Origin: Actinomycetes bacterium
Lineage (GTDB): Bacteria; Actinomycetota; Acidimicrobiia; Acidimicrobiales; Acidimicrobiaceae
Reading direction: 5' to 3'
Length of the DNA: 64,000 nucleotides
NCBI GenBank assembly: GCA_021803345.1
Contig: JAJZLS010000008.1
Location: 31,570-95,569, forward strand
Notes under the pieces: generated by a model
What the model was told of the DNA's origin: nothing
What the model saw: the letters and a program-made list of their open reading frames with translations, nothing else
The model's database searches: none
Shown: positions 17,523 to 26,502 of the stretch, piece by piece
Position numbering within the stretch: position 1 is the first letter of the stretch
Layout of the letters: each line of letters starts with the position of its first letter
Program-made: the position numbers and the translations under genes

Positions 17523-17714
17523 ATGCCTTTAGTTCAAGTTTCCCTACTCAAAGGTAGGTCTGAGGAGCAAAAGCGTATGCTTCTGAGTGCGGTCACAAAT
17601 GCTGTAGTCGAATCAGTGGGAGGATCGCCCAGCAGCGTCAGGGTAATAATTAACGAAATTGAACCATCTAATTGGTCTGTAGCCGGCGTTCCTTTTTCAG
17701 AGAGGGATACTTAG
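17523..17714 (+). CDS. 4-oxalocrotonate tautomerase family protein
   Basis: 63-residue tautomerase. ATG at 17523 exposes Pro1 after Met removal, as the mechanism requires; an in-frame start at 17493 would bury it. Pro1, Arg11 (KGRSEEQK) and Arg39 (SSVRVIINE) match the catalytic residues of 4-oxalocrotonate tautomerase, and Trp50 replaces the usual Phe50. Length and motif order are normal. It acts on enol/keto intermediates, classically in aromatic meta-cleavage pathways, but no such pathway is present here. Its 3' end overlaps the convergent MftF-like gene by 47 bases. Confidence 0.9.
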   Translation: MPLVQVSLLKGRSEEQKRMLLSAVTNAVVESVGGSPSSVRVIINEIEPSNWSVAGVPFSERDT

Positions 17715-19119
17715 ATCCTAGTTTCCACTTAACATAATTTATTTTTGGGATTGCGATTACAGGATTACCTAAATTGAATGCAGCTGACCAGATCCCGGCG
17801 GAAGTTGCGATATCTCGGAGGCAAGACAAAAGCAAGTGGACCGGTATTTCAGATGTATCGGCCTGTCTGGAAATTCTATAAGCTTTGTAAACCAGAATCC
17901 CAATTGCTATTTTTCTTGCAGTTTTTGAAAATGGACTAAAGAGTGCAAGTGGAAGCGCTAATGGCTGGCGGAAGGTTTGGTAAATCTCGTCCATTGAAAT
18001 TCGATGAGACCTTAGGAAAAAGTTTATTGCCGCCAAGTCTCCCTGGGGTTGTGTGGCAAGTTTTTGACTTGCATAGGCAATCTGGAGAGAGGAGGACAGT
18101 GTGGATAACGCCAGTCCGATCCTGCCAGCCAATAACGGAGCAGATAGATTTAGAAAATTAACCACCCTCACGTCTGCCGATTTAAGTTGGTTCCCCTGGG
18201 TCGGGGTAATCCTGCTGCCCTTCTGAAATGAAGTTTTTATGAATTTAGTGAGATCCTGCTGTCCAAGTTCCCGAACTAAAATATCTGGCTCGTAAATTAC
18301 CATGGCAGAGTTTGAACTCGCAGTGAACCTCAGTTCGTCAATCGTGGCTGTCGGATTGTGAGACCCGGTTTCATTTATTTCGTCAAGGATTTCCGTTCTT
18401 CCCAACAGAAGCGGTATTCCCTGAAATTCACCGAGTGAGCCAGCAGGGGCTTTAGACCAACGACTCCCGATTTGATAAAGAGGGGAGTGTTCTTCGAAGT
18501 GCGATATCCAGGTGCTGGTGGGTCTAGTGTGCAAAGTAGCCGAGGGACCAATAATTCTTGGGATTATCAGGTCGCTTTGTTCTCTTTGAAGTTCTATAAT
18601 CAAAGCTTTTAGCTCAATCGGAGCCACCTCAAGAGGTTTTTCGATTGCGATGAAGTATTTGTATCCGATCGTTGACTTGATAGATTCAGGACTGATCAGA
18701 TTGAATTCATCGCTGCTATGAAAGTTACTGCTGAGCTTATCGATGAGGTCTTCTGACTCCGAGTATAAGAAGACTTGAGACCGCTTAAATGGTGAGGGTA
18801 TTTCAGTCAGCAGCTGAAGGCAGCGGAGACTGGCTTCCAGGTCGGAGGTGATCTTGAAAAGGATCATTATTTCACCTGAGATGGATTCGATTTCACTAGA
18901 GGTGAAGTCGTGGACTGGACGACAGATATTTTTATCCAGCAAAAGATCTGCTAACTCCCGATTATTCTGGTCAACCTGCAGTATTTCATTTTGCATGAGG
19001 TTTTTTACCTGCAGGCCATCGGTCTGATTTAAAGCGATAACCGAAAGAGGATGACCACCGACAAGGAGCTGTCCGTCCTTTGAGATCCAGGGGCTACCGG
19101 AGAGTAGGATTTGGTCCAT
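17668..19119 (-). CDS. MftF-like (mycofactocin glycosyltransferase-like) protein, divergent
   Basis: 483 residues, not firmly recognised. The N-terminus (LLSGSPWISKDGQLLVGGHPLSVIAL, then a DLLLDKNICRPV segment, quoted in pieces) resembles the start of MftF, the GT2 glycosyltransferase of mycofactocin maturation. VIYEPDILVRELG sits where MftF-type proteins have a 'YEPxAxVxHxH' segment. A GED or DxD catalytic motif is not evident, so it may be inactive or very diverged. The C-terminal 110 residues contain hydrophobic stretches. No mftA-E genes are in the window. ATG start at 19119. Alternative: an unrelated GT-A-fold protein. Confidence 0.4.
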   Translation of the reverse strand: MDQILLSGSPWISKDGQLLVGGHPLSVIALNQTDGLQVKNLMQNEILQVDQNNRELADLLLDKNICRPVHDFTSSEIESISGEIMILFKITSDLEASLRCLQLLTEIPSPFKRSQVFLYSESEDLIDKLSSNFHSSDEFNLISPESIKSTIGYKYFIAIEKPLEVAPIELKALIIELQREQSDLIIPRIIGPSATLHTRPTSTWISHFEEHSPLYQIGSRWSKAPAGSLGEFQGIPLLLGRTEILDEINETGSHNPTATIDELRFTASSNSAMVIYEPDILVRELGQQDLTKFIKTSFQKGSRITPTQGNQLKSADVRVVNFLNLSAPLLAGRIGLALSTLSSSLQIAYASQKLATQPQGDLAAINFFLRSHRISMDEIYQTFRQPLALPLALFSPFSKTARKIAIGILVYKAYRISRQADTSEIPVHLLLSCLRDIATSAGIWSAAFNLGNPVIAIPKINYVKWKLGSKYPSLKKERRLQTN

Positions 19120-19337
19120 CGTTCATCTGCTCCATGTGTTAGAAGGCTAGATATTGAGAGATGTCGATCTCACTAGAGTCATTGTTTGAAAATCCAATCA
19201 AACATTTCAAATCAATTTATCAAGGCTATGTGAGAATCCGTTACCTGTGGGGCTCAGGGTGGGCTAAGTTTGTATGTCGTATCAAGAGTCTCTTTTGGAG
19301 ATTCCAAAGAATCGATCCAAGTAAGTAAGGAGTGGTA

Positions 19338-22300
19338 ATGGCTGGACAAGGATCGTCACACGGGGAATCCTTTGTTCATTTGCATACCCATACAGAGTTT
19401 TCGATGCTCGACGGTGCTGCCCGAATCAAGGAGGCAGTGGCAAGAGTAAAGTCAGACTCTCAGCCAGCTTTGGCAATTACAGATCATGGCAATATGTACG
19501 GTGTCCTCGATTTTTATAAGGAATGTAGGTCGCAAGGGATCAATCCGATAATCGGGCTTGAAGCATATATGTCGGGCGGATCTCGCTTTGATCGCCCAAC
19601 CCGTCGGGGAAGAATGGACGATACTGGCGGTGAGTCCGAGGGTGGAGAGAAGCTTTATTACCATTTGATTCTTCTGGCTGAGAATAATCAGGGCTACAAG
19701 AACCTGATGAAGCTTTCTTCTGATGCATATCTTGAGGGTTACTATTACAAACCCAGGGTAGATTTTGAATTACTTGAACGATATCACAAGGGAATCATAG
19801 CCACCACTGGTTGCCTCGGTGGTTTGGTACTACAGGCACTGCTGAAGGGTGACTTCGATCAGGCATACAAAACAGCTGGCACGTTGCAAGAGATATTTGG
19901 GCGAGAAAGTCTCTTCGTTGAGCTCCAGGATCACGGTATTCGAGAACAGCGTAGAACTAATCCCCAGCTAATAGAGCTCGCGCGAAAGCTAAATGCCCCA
20001 CTCTTAGCCACTAATGATTCGCATTACAACTCGATTGAAGATGCTGTGGCTCACGACGCTCTCCTTTGCGTGCAAACTGGGGCCACATTGGCCGATGAGA
20101 ATCGGTTTAAGTTTCATGGGGATCAACACTATTTGAAAAGTGCTCAGGAGATGAGACATTTATTTCGTGAGATAGAGGAAGCTTGCGACAACAGTTTGTG
20201 GATAGCTGAGAGGGCCCAGGTAGAAATCGAATTTGGGAAACCTAAACTTCCTGAATTCCCGGTCCCGATACAATTTCAAAACAGGCCAACCTATGAGGAA
20301 TCAGCCGCTGAATACCTGAGGTACCTTTGTTACCAGGGGGCAGAGAGGCGGTATGGAGAGAACCTCTCAGGTGAGGTTAAATCTCGCTTGGATTATGAGC
20401 TTGGGGTCATTTCCGACATGGGATTTTCTGCATACTTTTTGGTGGTGTGGGATCTCATTCGCTATGCCAAAGAGAACAGGATAAGAGTAGGTCCGGGTCG
20501 AGGCTCTGCAGCTGGCTGTTGTGTAGCCTACTGCCTGGGGATTGTGGATTTGGATCCGATAAAGTACGACCTGCTATTCGAGCGATTTCTAAATCCTGGA
20601 AGAATTCAGATGCCGGATATCGACATGGACTTTGATGAGCGATACCGCTCCGATATGATCCGCTATGCTGCGGAACGGTATGGTTGGGACCGGGTTGCGC
20701 AAATCGTGACTTTTTCTACGATCAAGGCTCGGGCTGCGGTTCGTGACGCTGCCAGGGTGCTTGGATATCCCTATGGGATAGGTGACAAGATAGCCAAAGC
20801 TATGCCGCCTCTGATTATGGGACGAGACACTCCCCTGAGAGCTTGTCTAGAGCCATTGGAAGGCTATGAAGACGGTTTTAATATGGCTTCAGAGTTGCGT
20901 GAAATGTATGAGGCTGATCCTGATGTCAAACGAGTTATAGAAGTGGCTAAGGGTTTGGAAGGACTACGTCGCCAAGACGGTATCCATGCCGCTGCAGTAG
21001 TAATTACACATGAACCATTGACGGAATACCTTCCGATTCAGAGAAAACCGGATCCAAGTGGAGCAGCGGACCAGGCTCCTATTGTTACCCAGTATGAGAT
21101 GCACGGCGTCGAGGAACTGGGCCTTTTGAAGATGGACTTTTTGGGTCTGAGAACCCTCTCGATCATTGAAAGGGCCCTTGACATAATTGACGAAACAACA
21201 GGGACCCGGCCCGATATCGATTCGATTCCTCTCGATGATGAACGAACACTTGCAATGCTTAGAGACGGCGACTCAATCGGCGTATTTCAGTTGGAAGGCC
21301 GGCCTATGAGGGCGCTGATGCGATCACTGGCGCCGACAAGTTTTGATGATATTGCAGCACTGGTGGCACTTTATCGGCCAGGCCCAATGGCCGCAAATAT
21401 GCACAATGACTATGCCGACAGAAAGAATGCACGCAAATCGATCGATTATCTGCATCCTGACTTAGAAGAGATACTGGGGGATACCTACGGCCTGATGATT
21501 TATCAGGAGTCGGTGATGAGAGTGGCTCAGAAATTCGCTGGTTATTCTTTGGCAGAGGCCGATAACCTGCGCAAAGCGTGTGGCAAAAAGATTCGGGCTC
21601 TTATTCAGGCGGAACGAGAGAAGTTTGTCAAAGGCTGTATAGACACCGGCTATGGAGAACAAGTCGGTACTTCGTTATTTGATATCATTGAGCCGTTTGC
21701 GGACTATGCGTTCAACAAAAGCCACTCCTATGGTTACGGACTTGTTTCATACCAGACCGCCTGGCTCAAGGCTAACTACTGTGTACAATTCTTGGCGGCA
21801 ATACTCACTTCAGTCAAGGATGATAAAGAAAAAACGGCCATATACCTCTCTGATGCTCGGGATCATCAGATTCAGGTGATGGTCCCCGATATCAATGTTT
21901 CGAGGGCAGATTTCACCGCTATTCCTTCTGAATTAGGTAATGGCTCGATACGGTTTGGTATGGCGGCGGTGAGAAATGTTGGAGAGTCAGTTGTAGAGCT
22001 GATTGTAAAAGAAAGAAGCGAGAACGGACCCTATCAGTCATTCATCGATTATTGCATGAGAGTTGACTCAATTGCTTTAAATAAACGAAGCGTAGAAGCC
22101 TTGATCAAAGCTGGAGCTTTTGATTCGCTTGGACACAAGAGAAAAGGTCTTTTACAAGTATATGAAACTGTAATTGATCGTGCTTTGGCAAAACGCAGGG
22201 AGATTGATGCCGGGATAATGAGTCTCTTCGATGCTCCAGATACCGAGGAAGGATCGGTCGCGACCATAGAGGTCGAGATTCCAGATGTTGAATTTGAAAA

Positions 22301-22949
22301 AAGTGACCTTCTCGCCTTTGAGAAGGAGATGCTTGGATTATATGTATCTGACCATCCATTAATGGGACTTGAAAGAGCGCTGGCTAGAATGGTAGATTGC
22401 TCTATTTCGGAAGCCAGAGACCTGCAAGGGACCTCCCGGGCGGATGAAATGATAACTGTTGGAGGGGTTGTCACGTCTGTCAGCCGCAGGTACACCAAGA
22501 GAGGGGATCTAATGGGTAATTTCGTTCTTGAAGATCTCAACTCGTCCATCGAAGTGTTTCTGTTTCCCAGGCAGATGGCTGAGTACGCTGCACTGTTGGA
22601 AGAAGATTCCATAGTAGTGGTGAAGGGTAGAATTGACTCCCGGGACGACCAGCCAAAGATGGTAGCCCAGGCCATTTCCAAACCGGACTTGGGAAATGGC
22701 CTGGGTCAGCCACTAGGAATCAAGATATCGCTTCAGCAGCTAACGCGGGGCAATCTGATCAAACTCCAAAATCTTCTTCGGGAACATCATGGTGATACGC
22801 CGGTGCGAATCTATGTAGAAAATGCGATATATGAGCTTCCGGCCGAGTTTAAGGTTAATGACAGGGGCGGATTAATCGGAGAGCTGAGAGTGCTATTTGG
22901 AGCTAGCGCGATATTTGACCCTAATAGGACCGGCGCCCTTACTGCATAA
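19338..22949 (+). CDS. dnaE: DNA polymerase III alpha subunit
   Basis: Replicative polymerase catalytic subunit, 1203 residues. It has an N-terminal PHP domain (HLHTHTEFSMLDGAARI near 15-31, with further metal-ligand motifs ITDHGNMYG and ATNDSHYNS), the C-family polymerase core with GPGRGSAAG and PDIDMDFDE (Asp427 and Asp429), KMDFLGLRTL, the HhH region, and a C-terminal OB fold (TVGGVVTSVSRRYTKRG). The PHP metal ligands look intact, so intrinsic proofreading as in mycobacterial DnaE1 is possible. ATG at 19338 is preferred over GTG at 19332 because AAGGAG lies five bases before it. Confidence 0.97.
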   Translation: MAGQGSSHGESFVHLHTHTEFSMLDGAARIKEAVARVKSDSQPALAITDHGNMYGVLDFYKECRSQGINPIIGLEAYMSGGSRFDRPTRRGRMDDTGGESEGGEKLYYHLILLAENNQGYKNLMKLSSDAYLEGYYYKPRVDFELLERYHKGIIATTGCLGGLVLQALLKGDFDQAYKTAGTLQEIFGRESLFVELQDHGIREQRRTNPQLIELARKLNAPLLATNDSHYNSIEDAVAHDALLCVQTGATLADENRFKFHGDQHYLKSAQEMRHLFREIEEACDNSLWIAERAQVEIEFGKPKLPEFPVPIQFQNRPTYEESAAEYLRYLCYQGAERRYGENLSGEVKSRLDYELGVISDMGFSAYFLVVWDLIRYAKENRIRVGPGRGSAAGCCVAYCLGIVDLDPIKYDLLFERFLNPGRIQMPDIDMDFDERYRSDMIRYAAERYGWDRVAQIVTFSTIKARAAVRDAARVLGYPYGIGDKIAKAMPPLIMGRDTPLRACLEPLEGYEDGFNMASELREMYEADPDVKRVIEVAKGLEGLRRQDGIHAAAVVITHEPLTEYLPIQRKPDPSGAADQAPIVTQYEMHGVEELGLLKMDFLGLRTLSIIERALDIIDETTGTRPDIDSIPLDDERTLAMLRDGDSIGVFQLEGRPMRALMRSLAPTSFDDIAALVALYRPGPMAANMHNDYADRKNARKSIDYLHPDLEEILGDTYGLMIYQESVMRVAQKFAGYSLAEADNLRKACGKKIRALIQAEREKFVKGCIDTGYGEQVGTSLFDIIEPFADYAFNKSHSYGYGLVSYQTAWLKANYCVQFLAAILTSVKDDKEKTAIYLSDARDHQIQVMVPDINVSRADFTAIPSELGNGSIRFGMAAVRNVGESVVELIVKERSENGPYQSFIDYCMRVDSIALNKRSVEALIKAGAFDSLGHKRKGLLQVYETVIDRALAKRREIDAGIMSLFDAPDTEEGSVATIEVEIPDVEFEKSDLLAFEKEMLGLYVSDHPLMGLERALARMVDCSISEARDLQGTSRADEMITVGGVVTSVSRRYTKRGDLMGNFVLEDLNSSIEVFLFPRQMAEYAALLEEDSIVVVKGRIDSRDDQPKMVAQAISKPDLGNGLGQPLGIKISLQQLTRGNLIKLQNLLREHHGDTPVRIYVENAIYELPAEFKVNDRGGLIGELRVLFGASAIFDPNRTGALTA

Positions 22950-23106
22950 TGGATATCTAGTATTGTTGCAGGGATTTATTTGAAGGGTGCTTCTGAACAG
23001 CTTTGAGGTTGTGGTTGGATCAGGTAGTTAACTCAGGCCGCGTTTAGATCTGGTCTTTTCCGACTAAGCTGTAAATAGGTAGATCCTGAGGAGATTCAGT
23101 ATTACA

Positions 23107-23790
23107 ATGCCCATTAAAGTTTCGACTAAAGACACTACTGCACTTGGTGATTCCGAACTAGCCGCCATGGCTGACCTTGCTGAAGAGAATCAATCCGGAT
23201 TTGACCTTGGGTTTTTATCGAAGCAGCAAGAGGATTGGGTACTGGTAACTTATGCCCAGTCGGATGACAAGATTGTTGGATATAGTTTTTACACCCTTGA
23301 AAGGATTGGTGGAACCCCGGCAATCCTTTTGGGAATTCTTTCAATTAGATCCGGCGAAGATTGCTCAAAGATTCTGAAGTCAATCATGGCTGACCAGTTT
23401 CGCAAAGCTGTACTTGCATTTCCCGATGAGGACGTGCTCATAGGGTGCCGGTTGGTTTCTCAGTACGGTTATGAGATTCTTGATTCACTAGAAGATGTAG
23501 TTCCGCGGCCTGGTTATAAGCCGACTGGCGAAGAGCGCGCTTGGGCTAGAAGATTGGCTAAGCGTTTTGGGGCTGAACATCGTCTTGATGATAGATCATT
23601 CCTGCTTTCCGGCGAAGGCCATGCTGAGGGGCATATCGAATTTTCCGACCCATCTCTCAATGGTAAGCATGCATCCTTCGATCACCTGTTTGAACCGATA
23701 AACCATGAGAAGTATGACTCGCTATGTGCTTTCGGCTGGATCCTGGCTGAGGATTTAGCTTCGGCAGCGCGACCCGAAGAAGAGGACTAG
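23107..23790 (+). CDS. Hypothetical protein, possible GNAT-fold
   Basis: 227-residue acidic soluble protein that I do not recognise. The pattern of residues 1-135 (WVLVTYAQSDDKIVGYSFY, TPAILLGILSIRSGE, VLIGCRLVSQYGYEIL) is reminiscent of a GNAT strand layout without a clear Q/RxxGxG loop. The second half (about 135-215) is charged. ATG start; GAGGAG lies upstream at 23089-23094. It follows dnaE by 157 bases and is probably transcribed separately. Confidence 0.6.
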   Translation: MPIKVSTKDTTALGDSELAAMADLAEENQSGFDLGFLSKQQEDWVLVTYAQSDDKIVGYSFYTLERIGGTPAILLGILSIRSGEDCSKILKSIMADQFRKAVLAFPDEDVLIGCRLVSQYGYEILDSLEDVVPRPGYKPTGEERAWARRLAKRFGAEHRLDDRSFLLSGEGHAEGHIEFSDPSLNGKHASFDHLFEPINHEKYDSLCAFGWILAEDLASAARPEEED

Positions 23791-24412
23791 TTTTCGGCCA
23801 GGACTGGTTGATCTGGTTCTTCAGGTGGGCTCCGTGTGCCGCTTTGATGGCTTCCTAATTCAGGGGGATTCCTTTAGAGTGGCGGCACTAGCCATTTTGT
23901 CTTATGATAATTTACGTTTCATCGGGCTACTGTAACCAGCCAAGATACGTTTTGCCTTTCGGTGTCCGTCCGCTTTCTGTAACCCCGCCGTGGGACCCCA
24001 GTTACGGGGAAGAGTATTTTGTGCTGTTGCTGCATTTAGTTAGCGTAAGTGTTGCATCTAGAGCTGATACAGGCAAAAGGCGCTTGGTTCTTAGGGACTT
24101 CTACCGGAGTATTTACACTGCGTATGCAATATAGCCGGAGAGTGCTTGGCTAATTGCCTTATCTCTGAGTTGTCTAGTTGTCAAAATTCTCAAAGTTTTG
24201 CCACAATGTTCTAGACCCTGCTGACTAACCAGGTACCGGTTGCCTGGGCTAGGCATTTCAAAATTCAGGATCTCCTCTACTGACGAACCCTCAGCAATAA
24301 CTCTGTGATTTAGAAATCCGTACTCAAATAGGATAGTTTACTTTGAGTGTCATGTAGAGTTGACAAATGTAATATATACTTGTCATTTTACGCATTGCAC
24401 GGGGAGAAAGCA
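23791..24412. other. Long intergenic region before the molybdate cassette
   Basis: 622 bases with no convincing gene. A seven-base inverted repeat, GTGCCGC (23836-23842) and GCGGCAC (23882-23888), encloses 39 bases downstream of the hypothetical gene. A 76-codon plus-strand frame (23904-24134) and a stop-free minus-strand stretch (24113-24334) lack ribosome binding sites and are probably chance. The last 70 bases hold the operator-like repeats described separately. Confidence 0.5.
24348..24385. promoter_or_regulatory. Three-half-site operator upstream of the molybdate regulator
   Basis: Half-sites TGTCA (24348-24352), TGACA (24361-24365) and TGTCA (24381-24385) alternate in orientation, making overlapping inverted repeats; the second, TGACAA/TTGTCA, has six-base arms and a 13-base AT-rich centre. 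A -10-like TATACT (24375-24380) lies inside the second repeat, and TTGACA overlaps the middle half-site. The position, 28 bases before the regulator start codon, suits autoregulation. Confidence 0.5.
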
Positions 24413-25447
24413 TTGAGCAATCTGATCGGGAGATTTCGGAAACAGATGAATCTCTCCCAAGCTGAATTAGCTTCAATGGTCGGGATTTCCAGGCAATCTC
24501 TTCACTCAATTGAGCTCAGTCGGCAGGAGCCGCGAGTATCTATAGCAATCGCGTTAGCTAATGCGCTTGGAGTTGACGTTGAGCAGCTTTTCCCAAGGTC
24601 AAGCCAGAGCGGTTTCAAAGTAGAGAACCAAGTGTCAGCAGAGGAACCTTTTCGGGCTTGCAGGAGTGAAGTCGATGGCCAACAGGTATTTCGTAGGGCA
24701 GTCTCGGTTGGATTTGGGCAGGTTCCACTAAGGGCTGATGTTGTCATGCGAAAAGTTGGCTCAGCTTACAAGTTAGAGGCTGAGCTGGATAGCTCGACGC
24801 TTTTTATCGATGGTTGCGACCCAATCTTGGAAGTCATTTCTAACAAGATCAATGAGGGTAGAGAAAATTTGCGGGTTAGCTGTTTTTACGGCTCCAATGC
24901 GAATTCCTTAGACAAATTGAGAGAGGGTTGGACACACGGGGCTCTGATGCACGGCAACTCGGAGGAATTGGACCGAATAGAAAATGCTGAGCCGACGGCA
25001 GTAATGGTTCCTTTTGGTAATTGGGATCTGGTTCTCGGTTTTCGTCCAGACAATCCAAAAGGGATCAACACCGACAAGGATTTAGTTAGGGAGGATCTTA
25101 TTCTGGCTGTCAGGGAGACCGGTTCTGGAGTAAGGAGCTTTTTAGATCAGTTTTTTGATCGACACGGTGCTGACTCAGAAAGGCTTTCTGCGGCTAAGAG
25201 TTTTGGAGATCACTATCAGGTTGCAGCGGCGATAACTCTTGGGATGTGCGATGCTGGCGTACTTCCTGTCTCGATTGCCCAAAGTGTTGGCCTCAAATAT
25301 ATTCCGGTCGGCACCCATAGGTCTTCATTTGTATTTTCCCGATCTGGATATGCGAGAGCCATAGAATCAGGCTTTTTGGATCAATTGTATACTCGGTCGC
25401 TCGAAAAAGAACTGACAGCAATCGGTGGCTATCAGGTAATTCGTTAG
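24413..25447 (+). CDS. Xre-type HTH regulator with periplasmic-binding-protein-like domain
   Basis: 344-residue one-component regulator. An Xre/HTH_3 domain (about 3-62: RFRKQMNLSQAELASMVGIS, then RQSLHSIELSRQEPRVSIAI) is followed by a cytoplasmic PBP-like domain (about 85-340) of the type seen with molybdate or tungstate transporters (DPILEVISNKI, VMVPFGNWDLVLGF, GSGVRSFLDQFF, DHYQVAAAI). TTG at 24413 is chosen because GGGGAG lies seven bases upstream and because the longer frame from 24347 would run through the operator. It precedes a binding lipoprotein and a fused transporter, so oxyanion-responsive control of that cassette is the natural inference. Confidence 0.85.
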   Translation: MSNLIGRFRKQMNLSQAELASMVGISRQSLHSIELSRQEPRVSIAIALANALGVDVEQLFPRSSQSGFKVENQVSAEEPFRACRSEVDGQQVFRRAVSVGFGQVPLRADVVMRKVGSAYKLEAELDSSTLFIDGCDPILEVISNKINEGRENLRVSCFYGSNANSLDKLREGWTHGALMHGNSEELDRIENAEPTAVMVPFGNWDLVLGFRPDNPKGINTDKDLVREDLILAVRETGSGVRSFLDQFFDRHGADSERLSAAKSFGDHYQVAAAITLGMCDAGVLPVSIAQSVGLKYIPVGTHRSSFVFSRSGYARAIESGFLDQLYTRSLEKELTAIGGYQVIR

Positions 25448-25467
25448 GTGAAAGGATAATTTAATTT

Positions 25468-26376
25468 ATGTTCGGCAAAGCCGAGATTTCGGTTGGCATT
25501 TCAAGAAGGCTGCGACTTGCCATAATTTTATCATCTGGTTCAATCTTGTTGGCGGCTTGCGGAGGTACTTCGACTTCAGGTACGTCGAATCAGTCCGCAA
25601 ATACAGGAAAGGTCAATATGTCATACGCTGGCTCTTTGGTCGGAGCTATGACTAACGATATTTTGCCTCAGTTCAAAAAGAAGACTGGAATCGATGTAGT
25701 TGGATATCCGGGGGGATCAGTTGCGTTGGCCAATCAGATTAAAGAGAAGCTTCGACAAGCTGACCTTTTTCTATCTGCGGTGCCATCGGTGAACTCTATG
25801 TTGGAGGGAAAAGCTAACGGCAATATCTTGTCCTGGTATTCGGATTTAGCCAGTTCGCCACTTGTTATTGGCTACAACCCGAAGTCTAAATTGGGTTCAG
25901 AATTGACTGCGTCGAATTGGTATAAGGTGATGCAAACACCAGGTTTCAGACTTGGCCGGACTGATCCAAAATTGGATCCTAAGGGCGTGCTCACGGAAAC
26001 TCTCGTAAGGGAGGAAGCAAAGAAGGTCGGAGACAGCTCGTTATTCACCAAGATCCTTGGTAGTGCGGAAAACAGCTCGCAAATATTTCCCGAGGAGACA
26101 CTTGTTGGCAGACTTGAGTCCGGTCAACTTGATGCCGGTTTTTTTTATGAGAATGAGGCAAAGCTGGCTAAAATACCATTTATCAAAACGGGAATCAATC
26201 TTGGAGCTAATTTTACAATCTCAATTCTAAATAATGCCAAAAATCGATCTGGTGCTGTTGCCTTTGTCAACTATCTCTATTCCCCGCAAGGCCAGAAAGA
26301 ACTTAAAAGTGTTGGCTTGATACCCGATAAAGCTAAAGTTCATGGCAGCGGGGTCCCTCGAGGTGTGAAGCTGTGA
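25468..26376 (+). CDS. Molybdate/tungstate-type ABC substrate-binding lipoprotein (WtpA/ModA-like)
   Basis: 302 residues. Signal peptide with lipobox LLAAC near residues 28-32, then a Ser/Thr linker and a type II binding-protein fold. Family-like motifs are MSYAGSLVGAM at the first strand, GYPGGSVALANQI, an ADLFLSA strand and GRTDPKLDPKG, which resembles the 'DPxLDPxGY' segment of WtpA-type proteins. It lies 20 bases after the regulator and 126 bases before the permease-ATPase fusion. The oxyanion (molybdate, tungstate or another) cannot be fixed from sequence. Confidence 0.82.
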   Translation: MFGKAEISVGISRRLRLAIILSSGSILLAACGGTSTSGTSNQSANTGKVNMSYAGSLVGAMTNDILPQFKKKTGIDVVGYPGGSVALANQIKEKLRQADLFLSAVPSVNSMLEGKANGNILSWYSDLASSPLVIGYNPKSKLGSELTASNWYKVMQTPGFRLGRTDPKLDPKGVLTETLVREEAKKVGDSSLFTKILGSAENSSQIFPEETLVGRLESGQLDAGFFYENEAKLAKIPFIKTGINLGANFTISILNNAKNRSGAVAFVNYLYSPQGQKELKSVGLIPDKAKVHGSGVPRGVKL

Positions 26377-26502
26377 TTCTGATTGAGCATATGGTTCACG
26401 GGCAAATGCCTACAGGTATTTCTGCTTTGCATTTATCAATTGACCTGGCCATCTCAAGGATTTCGAGTTGAATGCCAATGTCATCTGGTTGGAGAACGAT
26501 AG

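Noticed and set aside
23904-24134. 76-codon plus-strand frame in the long gap
   Set aside because: No ribosome binding site, low-complexity unconvincing sequence and no recognised family; frames of this size occur by chance at this base composition.
24113-24334. Stop-free minus-strand stretch ending in a 47-codon ATG frame
   Set aside because: Looks somewhat protein-like, but the ribosome binding site is too far from the ATG and about 70 open codons are not unusual across six frames.
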